From IMG/VR virus record IMGVR_UViG_3300030718_000386, positions 1 to 21,218 of that record: DNA of 21,218 nucleotides; one strand, 5' to 3'. A program made the position numbers and the translations under genes. Shown one piece after another: positions 14,601 to 21,218 of the stretch (positions within the stretch are counted from its first letter, which is position 1; the number at the start of each line of letters is the position of its first letter). Source of the DNA: a virus. The notes below the pieces were generated by a model, which saw only the letters and a program-made list of their open reading frames with translations, searched no databases and had not been told where the DNA came from.

Positions 14601-16495
14601 GTAAGACTTAGCGCAATCGTCTGGAGCGCCGTGTAGGCGCCAGTCGACGAATTTGAGCCCTTAGCGAATATCAGGTCTGTTGTTTTGATGAATACGCTGT
14701 ATCCATAGGTGTCATTGGCGTTTGTCCACTCGGTTGTTCTGTAGACAATGCCAATTTCGCCCGCAGCAGCAGGACATACAAGGTCAACGTCGAGGATAAA
14801 GTCACCTGTCGATGGAATATTCGTCAATTGAGACTTAATATCACCTGCTCCTGTAACATTGAGATTACACATCCCATTCTGAATAACTGTTGACGGAGAT
14901 GTACCGCTTGCCCATTGTGTTTGTGCGTCAGACGTCCCTGTAATCCAACTTACCATGTGTGAGTTGAGGGTGAGTTCATTATTCGCAGCGAGTGTATTCG
15001 TTAGTGTTCCTGCGCCAAGTTCAGCAGTTGACCCCTCGTAAATAGAAACGTCGTCTTTCACGGCCGTGTTTGCTGAAGTGATGTTGACCGTCAGTGATGT
15101 GATGTCGGGAGCGCCATTCGTCGGGTCGCTTCCTGGAGAGAGTGTTTGCCGTATGACAACTTCTGCGCTACCGCCAAGCGACAATGCTTCAAGGAGGTTT
15201 GGAATGGGATTGCCAGAGGTACACGTCACCCAAGCGGCGCCATTATTGATGCTTGATTCAATGAGTAATGATGTTCCAGTTGGCGCTGCATCCTGTACCC
15301 ACGAAACACTGCTACTTGCGCATACACCAAGCGCGCTCAGTGAAAGTACTGGGCTTATTCGTACTCCTTCAGCATACGCCGTCACATTACTTCCCGCAGC
15401 GCCCGTAGTGTATCCGAAGTTCGTAACACTCCCAAACGTTTCTGTCCCAGTCGTGGCGTCAAATACCGTATACTTCACGGCGCCGACACTGTTCAACACA
15501 TAAATGTTCTTAAAATAAGCAGTGATTGTGCCTGACGCATTGAGTCCGTCAAAACCAAGGTTCCATTGCGTAACATTATATGTAGCAATCGGCGTAAGTG
15601 AGATAACACGGTGGTACCACTGACCCGTCGCCCACGCTGAGATGTCGGTTTTTGGGTGCGCCTGGTAGTTATTCTGGTCTTCTGCTGAAGTGTTGCGAAG
15701 ATTCGTCGTTGGGCTGCTGTTCTCGTTATCTACGCCACCTCGAATATTTGGGCTGGAAGCAAGAACGAAAACATCAAAGACAAGTTGGTCTCCCGTTGCA
15801 ATTGCTTGTGACACGGCGCCGCCGATAGGTATGTACGCATACCCATTGTTTGTCGAAGAAGCTGACGAGGAGCACGTAAACTTGAGAGCAGGCACGGCGG
15901 CAAGGGTTAAGTGACCAGCCGTCGCCGCAGAGACGCCGCCCGTCAATACGCCTGCTTCCCAGTCTGTTTGTGTTTGCTCAGTTCGTAAAACCGACGTGCC
16001 CGTGGCGAGTTGTAAGTGGCCGTCAGTTCCGTCAGGGGCGGCCGCCGTGTTTACGAGTGTGCCTGTTGTGAAGTCTACGACATTTGAGTCTGCTTGTATA
16101 GCATGCTGACCAATAACACCTTCAGCAGCGAGCGCTTGCGTTACAAAGTCAGAGACAATGTCGCCAGCGAATATGTCCGTGTACGCTTTACCAATCACCC
16201 GCTTTGTAGCAAGACGAACATTGTCAACGCAGTTCAGTGTATGCAAGCGGCCAGGATAGTACCCGTATTTTACTTCCTTACGAGTATCAATCCAGCCAGT
16301 GAAGAAGTTCGTGCCATCAAGCGCTGATACTATCTGAACAGGCTGTCCACGATAGAAGTGCCAGGAGCCAAGCGGGTCGATGACATCGAACGAACACGTT
16401 TTCGGCTGTCCCAATGGACCTGACACTGAGAAACTTGTTGCACGAGTATACACTGTGACGGCTGCTGAGCCAGCGCCGATGGTTGCTTGCGCCAT
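11687..16495 (-). CDS. Giant baseplate hub / tail-tip protein with lectin-like insertions
   Basis: The start is ATG at 16495, 4 bases after the tape measure stop. Of 1602 residues, about 1-130 look like the first half of a hub protein (FSVSGPLGQPKTCSFDVIDP, then FFTGWIDTRKEVKYG, then AGDIVSDFVTQALAAEGV), and about 1235-1550 like the second half (PTIADAINDLATKAGFFWMI, later IPGQLLMINLPEHDINYES). Between them is about 1,100 residues of beta domains. At least three concanavalin/LamG-type sandwiches can be seen (about 508-695, 848-1018, 1048-1218; each ends near a strand such as ANLGIWHG, FDNLQVW or FYDFNIQPLG). A repeated unit with SPV.(N/S)L, SS..W....P, SLDGG..W starts near 377, 703 and, shortened, 801. 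The hub closes the tail tube; the insertions would present binding domains at the tip. Confidence 0.8.
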   Translation of the reverse strand: MAQATIGAGSAAVTVYTRATSFSVSGPLGQPKTCSFDVIDPLGSWHFYRGQPVQIVSALDGTNFFTGWIDTRKEVKYGYYPGRLHTLNCVDNVRLATKRVIGKAYTDIFAGDIVSDFVTQALAAEGVIGQHAIQADSNVVDFTTGTLVNTAAAPDGTDGHLQLATGTSVLRTEQTQTDWEAGVLTGGVSAATAGHLTLAAVPALKFTCSSSASSTNNGYAYIPIGGAVSQAIATGDQLVFDVFVLASSPNIRGGVDNENSSPTTNLRNTSAEDQNNYQAHPKTDISAWATGQWYHRVISLTPIATYNVTQWNLGFDGLNASGTITAYFKNIYVLNSVGAVKYTVFDATTGTETFGSVTNFGYTTGAAGSNVTAYAEGVRISPVLSLSALGVCASSSVSWVQDAAPTGTSLLIESSINNGAAWVTCTSGNPIPNLLEALSLGGSAEVVIRQTLSPGSDPTNGAPDITSLTVNITSANTAVKDDVSIYEGSTAELGAGTLTNTLAANNELTLNSHMVSWITGTSDAQTQWASGTSPSTVIQNGMCNLNVTGAGDIKSQLTNIPSTGDFILDVDLVCPAAAGEIGIVYRTTEWTNANDTYGYSVFIKTTDLIFAKGSNSSTGAYTALQTIALSLTAGQTYHLQIQVSGNAHTFYLNGTKYGPYTDTTYPSSGGGGVGLRCYSPSGAMSGYYANLGIWHGALGAISGTRVSPVYNLTNILAASSIMNWDVTIPSDCTFSVDVSLDGGTTWTLGVTSGSSIAGITAGTNLASVQLCWRYNFASTNAYYTPALYGMQLYITAVYQSGGARIHPALDLSPAGTAGSAPLVWETTLPANTAVRVDSTLTTPDPASSLSGWTTSGTVAVDTTRGNGDSESWHVSAASYMWKSMPITDGQVIDVDVWIDAAATTPVAGILFGCNSSGGGHMFIVSGQAPSTGSLSLGFASSSAWQTWGASNGAPNYSLTVPTGAWQHITLVFTAGTVLGYVNYQYAATLNLSGDGTYFGLSCLTNMGAWFDNLQVWSTQAVTAENIPGISYADGAVLDTFQADTSADYISTADTLGSTAVWTWDLTNSRLEVSGGDHAILEFAQSIQSSDVTLTVDMTQSDAGGLVARMSDTGDFYFVLLSDNSSSSGTATVELWKEVSGSRTKIAESGEVSWVRGTMHRVFWTVQGNAHTVMFDGATLLSVIDSSITAGTYVGLINVPAGSGSSAFFYDFNIQPLGESLAGVSATVREHLTSSDPQQTPELLDITLSCRSWYIQDGPLILSAVYSYPTIADAINDLATKAGFFWMIDINKQLWFMPRTAVLAPWIADGTTMFLETIEIDHAAPLYRNRQYIRGVTDVTDPQTETRLGDGHTKAFTFGYPLDAVPAITVAGVTQTVGVKGVDTGDQWYWAQGSPTVTQDTGATPLADGVMFSITYVGQFDIIVISEDDGLIAEELALEGSGTGWEEQVTDEPNDTSATMAQQSASLLLSTYGVSGLTIKFVTKKAGIIPGQLLMINLPEHDINYESFLVEQADPYEGPGGVTYWTVSAIEGPVTGDWVAAFQRLTAQAPVVINQVNLGTNQVLATTLTPSESTPWAESVATNVETGVAPSTTLYPSTTFYPI

Positions 16496-16499
16496 AGTG

Positions 16500-19400
16500 T
16501 TACACTTTCTTCTGTGTCGTGGTACGAACACGCTGTATTATATGTGAGCCCGCGATGTTGCCAAGTTCTCGGCCATCAATGTAGATATGATTCTCAACGA
16601 CAACGTTCCCAGACATCGTACCACGGCCGCTTCTCGGTGTGACGTCCTCAGGACCATTCTCCCCTAGCGCATACATGCTTCCCGACGCAAGGCCAACACC
16701 AAGCATTGGTTCAGCAATCGTTCCACCGTTTGCCATCTTCGTAATCGGGTTTGCGTTACCATAACGAACACGCGCTCCCCACCATGCGGGCGAGCCATTC
16801 TGCCAGAATCCACCCCAAGGATTCATCGCAGTTAGTACCTGCTTGTTTGCATCCCAGCCGGCGAATGCAATCTCATGGGTTGGTGACTGCGAAGATGCAT
16901 TATTCCAGTCACTCGGGATAGCAGCAATCGATGGAATACCCCGCTGAATGTTTGCAATGACTTGTGAGATAACGCCCGACCCGTTTCCTCCAACATTCCC
17001 AAAGCCAACACCCAACTGTCGTAGATACGCAGCATAACGACCTGGCGACGTTCCTCCTTGATACCCAGCGCCATACACGGCGTCTTTCAACTGGACTGGT
17101 GTAACGATGTGTCCGAGAACGAAAGATGCCGCTGACGCCAGAGAAGTTGGCACGCAGTCATAATCTCGGTTGACATCTGTCAATGCCAACTGGTTGAAGA
17201 GCGGATACCCAGAAAGTACACCCGTGGAACTACCACGACCGCCACTGCCAACTTGCCCCGTGTTCGTAGATGATACTGCATTAAGCATCGTGCCGATGAA
17301 TGACACGGCGTCTTTCTTCAACATAGAAAGCAAACCTGTGGTCATTCCACCAAACACGCCGGGCAGTCCAATCTTGCCCAGACCGAGTGCTTTCAACATT
17401 GCACTGACGAGCGCGTCAGGTCCCTCAGATACCCAACTCGAAACGTCACCCGCGATACTCTTGAGCCCATTCACGGCGCCGCCGACTGCATTCTTCGCAG
17501 AGTTGACGCCATTCTTCAAGTCACCCCAGATGTCGCCGATGCCTCCTGCGAAAGCAGGCACGGCGCCGTGCAATGCATGTACCATCGACTTTGTCTGGTC
17601 AGCAGGCATTACCTTTGTGCCCTTGGGGAGCGTAACAAGCTCAGGGCCTTGTTCGCCGACCATCGCGACGCCACCCTCAAATGAGTCAGTTCCCTTTGCG
17701 AGAGCAGGTACTCGTGACAGCGTGACTGCTGCAATGGGTTTCCCGTTTCCCAACTTGTCAGACAGCCAGTCAATACCACCTCCGATGTCATTCAAGAACT
17801 TTTCGATACCGCCAATGACGCTATTGACACCTCCAATAACGCCGTTGCCGAACGCTTTGATAACGTTCGGCATTGCGCTCGCCGCGTCATTGAACGGTTG
17901 TAGCAACGCATTCTTGATGTCATTTGCTTTTCCAGAGATGATGTTCCACAACGTTGTTACTGCTGTGGTTGCGTCAGATGTCAACGTATTCCAACTGTTC
18001 AACAACTGGGACGAGATGTCATTCCACACGGTGGCGAATACATTCTTGATGTTATTGAGCGCACCGGTCAGTGTCGTCCAGATGGTATTGAGAATACCCG
18101 TAAAGAAGTCGGACAACGCATTCCACACGGTGCTTGTTACACTCGTAATGAACGCCCAGTCGACCGTAATGATGTTCAGAATCTCGTCAAGCACGGCGGT
18201 GAATACTGCGACGATTGCGCTCCAGATGTCGTTAATAACACCCCCGACGATGTTGAGCGCCGTGACAATGATCGTGTAATAGGTGTCGAACATCGTCGTG
18301 AACAGGGCGCCAAGTACGCCAAGCGCGATTGTGATGATATTGACAACGTAATTCCACGCGTCCTGGATTACTCCCCATAGCGCCGTGAGTACGGTTGTGA
18401 TAATAGAAACGTAGAAGTTCCAGGCAGCCGAGATAAGGTTTCCCAGCGCAGTCAACACAGTTTCGATAATTGACACGTAGGCGTTGAAAACGTCGAGAAT
18501 CAGTTTACCGATGATACCGAAGATGGCGCTGAGAAACTGGAAAATGAATTGCCAGATTGCCATGAAGAACTGTTGAATACCTGTCAGCGGTCCTGCAACG
18601 GCGTCGTACATGTTCGTCCCAGTAGAAGTAAGCGAGGAGACGATTGCGTTAATCGGACCCATAACGACACTGAGTATAGAACTCCAGATGGCTGACACGG
18701 CGGAAACGACGTTATTCCAGTTCGTTGTCCATGCATTCGCAAGATAGTCACCAAACGCCGTGAACTTATCTATGAGCCAGGTAAGTCCGTCTTGCACGCC
18801 CTTTACAACAGCCGACCATACCATCGTCAGGAATTGTGACACTTGCTTCCAGTGAGTGACAAGTTCGTATATCCCAATAACAAGCAGGGCAATCACGCCG
18901 ATGATAACGAGAATTGGCCATTCTGCAGCGATAAACGCAGCAGCCGCTGACCATGCCGCCGTGGCAGTTGTAAACAAGCCAGCGATCATACCTGGCAGGG
19001 CTTCGGTGATGAAGGCAAGCGCAGCCTCAATGCCGGCTTGCACAGAAGCAACAAAGCCCGTCCCCATGGCGATGGCCGATTGCCATGCCGCAGCGGCGGT
19101 TGCTTGCAAGTTAATAATGAATGAGAGAAGCGCAAGGCCGGCGTCCGCTGCAGCTCCCAGAATAGCTTGCAGGCCTGCCATGACGAACTGAGCAGCCATA
19201 CTGGCGCCTGCAATGGCAGACTGCACGCCAACTTGTATCAAGGCTGGAAGGAAGAACGCCGTGATAGCGCCGCCCACTGCTAGGATGGGAGTTTTCCACT
19301 GATTAAACCAACCAATCACTGCCATAACTTTGTCCCGAACGTCGTCGAGGCCACCGCCAAGCAGCGTATTGATAATGTCCCATTCTCGTGTAACGGCGCC

Positions 19401-21188
19401 GGTCAGGTCTGACCACGCTTGCTTCCAATTCCCGCTGAGCAAGTCCAGCGCAATCTCGATAACACTACCAAGTACGTTCATCGCAGTCTTGAGGATTGCC
19501 ATGATAATGTCAGCGGTTGCTTTTACCGTTATGGAGAGCGTTGGCCAGAGCGCATCCCAGACAGCACGAATGCCGTTTGTTGTACTCGAAACAGCCGTGC
19601 GTATTTTCGGGAAGTCCGTCGAAAACAGACCAACCAGTTCTTTAATGACGGGCGTTGCTCGCTGTCCAATAGCATTCGCAAACTTGTCGAACTGCGCAAT
19701 AACCTGTTGTACTTCTGGCTGGATACTTTGGAGCAATTGCTGAAGTTTACCAAGCACATCTCGTACAAGAGTTTGCACGGCGGCTCTGAACTGCTCGTTC
19801 GTATTGTACCAGTGAACGAAGAGCAGAATAATTCCTGCAACAGCAACTGCGATGAGAGTAAAAGGAAGCAACGCTGAGTCGACAGCGAAAGCGTTCGCCA
19901 TCCAGGCTTTCGCAGAATCGAGCAACCCAGGAATCAACTTCGCTTTGGTTGTCGCTGCAGCGATGCCCGATTGAATGTTGTAGGCAGCAAAGGCTATACC
20001 TACAGCAATAATGACTCCTTTCAGTGCGTCAGCTGCGGGTGACGCCCCCGTGATAAACGAAGCGAACGCTTTCACTTTCTCGCCGGCTTGCCCTACAGAA
20101 GGACCCAGCCCGGAGTTGAGCACATCAACGACTTTCTTAATCGTTGAGTCCACCGTGTTAAACGCCGGCGTCAGGTATTCATCCATGAATGCAGAAACGG
20201 CATCCATAGCGACGGGAAGCGCTTGGCCGAGCATACCAGCAAGTGGCGCCACGGCGCCCATCAGGTTCCCCATGATAGGAATCAAACCGGCGCCGATTTT
20301 CTCACGCATAAGCTCGAACTGGTCGCTGAGAATTGTCATGCGGCCAGAGAATGTTGAGCCCATTGCTTGCGCAACATTGCCCAAGCGGCCGTGCAGCGCA
20401 GCAAGCACGACACCCTGCGCACCAGCAACATTATTGACTGCCATGAAAGACTTAATAGCGTCTTTCTGTTGCGTGCTGAGTGTAATACCAAAGCGGGTGA
20501 GTTGCGTTACACCTTTTACGGGGTCTTCAAGCGCACGGCCCATAAGGCGGGCGGCCTGTGGAACAGCGATACCCAGCTTTGCCGCCAGGTCGAGCGCCAT
20601 CGACGTTGCTTGGGGAAACGTATTTTTCCCAACCTTGTCGAATGTCGCCATAATGGACTCACCCTGCATGATTGTATTCGCAGAGTACGTCGTAACGCCA
20701 GACAACGATTCAGCAAGCTTATCCGCCATCTCCGAAGTAACGCCCGTTGACTTTCCTGTCATCGCAAGTGAAGCGTTCAATGACGCCATAACTTGCTGCG
20801 CTGCGCTTCCTTCTTCCATTGACTTCTTGATACCCTCGTACAAGAAGTCAAACGCCTGTGACGCTCCGCCAACAACCATACCGCCCGTTGCGAGTGACAG
20901 GAAGCTGTCCGCCAACCCAAGGACTTTCTCCTTTGTTTGCGTGAGCTTGTTTCCATGCGCTTCAGCTGCCGCGCTTGCTTCCTTGTGCGCTTCAGTCAGG
21001 TCTTTCCCAACAATCACAACATCCTTGGCGGCCGCTTCACCCATCTTCGTGAGTTCACTCGTGACACCGCCGCTACTCTTCTTTGCAGAAGCACTCACAG
21101 TGTCTAGACCGTCAGCAATTTTCTTCAGGCCTATTGTTACCGCGTCATTCAATTGTGCTTTGACAACAAGCGTTTTGTCTTCGGCCAT
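16500..21188 (-). CDS. Tape measure protein with C-terminal C39-like peptidase
   Basis: The start is ATG at 21188 behind GGAG at 8 bases; a GTG three codons earlier is less likely. The 1562 residues begin with a helical region and continue with long hydrophobic helices typical of tape measure proteins (ALLPFTLIAVAVAGIILLF, PILVIIGVIALLVIGIYEL). Residues 902-1011 hold five exact 22-residue repeats. GEQGPELVTLPKGTKVMP and, near the end, GENGPEDVTP are tape-measure marks. Between these, about 1325-1475 is a C39-type papain-fold peptidase: C1345 in YDCVPTSLASA, H1438 in THEIAFAGWD, N1456 in AMNPWGGFW. It measures tail length and probably cuts peptidoglycan during DNA entry. By the usual ~0.15 nm per residue, a tail of roughly 200 nm or more would be expected. 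No frameshifted chaperone gene is in view; it would lie beyond the window end. Confidence 0.92.
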   Translation of the reverse strand: MAEDKTLVVKAQLNDAVTIGLKKIADGLDTVSASAKKSSGGVTSELTKMGEAAAKDVVIVGKDLTEAHKEASAAAEAHGNKLTQTKEKVLGLADSFLSLATGGMVVGGASQAFDFLYEGIKKSMEEGSAAQQVMASLNASLAMTGKSTGVTSEMADKLAESLSGVTTYSANTIMQGESIMATFDKVGKNTFPQATSMALDLAAKLGIAVPQAARLMGRALEDPVKGVTQLTRFGITLSTQQKDAIKSFMAVNNVAGAQGVVLAALHGRLGNVAQAMGSTFSGRMTILSDQFELMREKIGAGLIPIMGNLMGAVAPLAGMLGQALPVAMDAVSAFMDEYLTPAFNTVDSTIKKVVDVLNSGLGPSVGQAGEKVKAFASFITGASPAADALKGVIIAVGIAFAAYNIQSGIAAATTKAKLIPGLLDSAKAWMANAFAVDSALLPFTLIAVAVAGIILLFVHWYNTNEQFRAAVQTLVRDVLGKLQQLLQSIQPEVQQVIAQFDKFANAIGQRATPVIKELVGLFSTDFPKIRTAVSSTTNGIRAVWDALWPTLSITVKATADIIMAILKTAMNVLGSVIEIALDLLSGNWKQAWSDLTGAVTREWDIINTLLGGGLDDVRDKVMAVIGWFNQWKTPILAVGGAITAFFLPALIQVGVQSAIAGASMAAQFVMAGLQAILGAAADAGLALLSFIINLQATAAAAWQSAIAMGTGFVASVQAGIEAALAFITEALPGMIAGLFTTATAAWSAAAAFIAAEWPILVIIGVIALLVIGIYELVTHWKQVSQFLTMVWSAVVKGVQDGLTWLIDKFTAFGDYLANAWTTNWNNVVSAVSAIWSSILSVVMGPINAIVSSLTSTGTNMYDAVAGPLTGIQQFFMAIWQFIFQFLSAIFGIIGKLILDVFNAYVSIIETVLTALGNLISAAWNFYVSIITTVLTALWGVIQDAWNYVVNIITIALGVLGALFTTMFDTYYTIIVTALNIVGGVINDIWSAIVAVFTAVLDEILNIITVDWAFITSVTSTVWNALSDFFTGILNTIWTTLTGALNNIKNVFATVWNDISSQLLNSWNTLTSDATTAVTTLWNIISGKANDIKNALLQPFNDAASAMPNVIKAFGNGVIGGVNSVIGGIEKFLNDIGGGIDWLSDKLGNGKPIAAVTLSRVPALAKGTDSFEGGVAMVGEQGPELVTLPKGTKVMPADQTKSMVHALHGAVPAFAGGIGDIWGDLKNGVNSAKNAVGGAVNGLKSIAGDVSSWVSEGPDALVSAMLKALGLGKIGLPGVFGGMTTGLLSMLKKDAVSFIGTMLNAVSSTNTGQVGSGGRGSSTGVLSGYPLFNQLALTDVNRDYDCVPTSLASAASFVLGHIVTPVQLKDAVYGAGYQGGTSPGRYAAYLRQLGVGFGNVGGNGSGVISQVIANIQRGIPSIAAIPSDWNNASSQSPTHEIAFAGWDANKQVLTAMNPWGGFWQNGSPAWWGARVRYGNANPITKMANGGTIAEPMLGVGLASGSMYALGENGPEDVTPRSGRGTMSGNVVVENHIYIDGRELGNIAGSHIIQRVRTTTQKKV
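17559..17570. repeat. CACGGCGCCGTG palindrome (overlapping motif pair)
   Basis: A perfect 12-bp palindrome formed by CACGGCG overlapping CGCCGTG, inside the tape measure gene. It is one of the 65 occurrences of the word counted in this window. Confidence 0.85.
18156..18485 (-). repeat. Five 66-bp repeats in the tape measure gene
   Basis: Residues 902-1011 are five consecutive 22-residue units, e.g. NFYVSIITTVLTALWGVI plus QDAW, most ending in Trp or Phe and starting near (N/D).Y(V/Y).II. A sixth, weaker unit follows. A period of 22 is two hendecads, which suits a straight helical bundle. Confidence 0.82.
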
Positions 21189-21218
21189 TGGGCGCACTCC
21201 GTCTGTTGGGCAGCAAAA

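Noticed and set aside
17170-18279. 369-codon open frame antisense to the tape measure gene
   Set aside because: It starts with TTG without a ribosome site and lies wholly opposite a well-supported gene; its openness follows from the codon use of the other strand.

Overview
The window is a stretch of a tailed double-stranded DNA phage (or prophage) genome, most likely siphovirus-like. It holds a long tape measure protein, a baseplate hub, several fibre or adhesin proteins and a lysis-type cassette. There is no tail sheath gene, integrase, tRNA, rRNA or CRISPR array. The bacterial host cannot be named. It is a host that uses Shine-Dalgarno initiation, because nearly every gene has a clear GGAG- or AGGA-type site 5-9 bases before its start.

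Layout: two gene blocks converge. On the + strand (1-2661) lies a small metabolic block: the end of an all-alpha NTP pyrophosphatase, an unknown 79-residue protein, an HNH nuclease, a DUF1643 protein and the flavin-dependent thymidylate synthase ThyX. The first and last of these would together give dUTP to dUMP to dTMP. From 21188 down to 2614, all genes are on the - strand and tightly packed: tape measure with a built-in C39-like peptidase, a giant hub carrying lectin-like insertions, a tail-tip protein, a PA14 fibre, a fibre ending in 13-residue repeats, a coiled-coil membrane protein, a virion-type protein, a 641-residue protein with about 21 copies of an 18-residue repeat, a BppU-like domain protein, a permuted papain-like enzyme, a C39-like putative endolysin, a proteasome-beta-like Ntn hydrolase, a two-helix holin candidate and an 89-residue orphan. 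The two blocks overlap tail to tail by 48 bp at 2614-2661.

The - strand block reads as one late unit: tail assembly, then adsorption, then cell-wall breakdown and lysis. Three different papain-fold enzymes (inside the tape measure, and two stand-alone) and at least four carbohydrate- or adhesion-type modules suggest a host with a demanding cell envelope.

Two DNA-level signals cut across all genes and are the most unusual part of the window. The 7-mer CACGGCG occurs 65 times by hand count (26 as CACGGCG, 39 as CGCCGTG), in both orientations, in every reading frame and in spacers, against about 2-3 expected. The palindrome GATC occurs only about 10 times against about 80 expected. The first could be a phage- or host-specific recognition word; the second looks like restriction avoidance.
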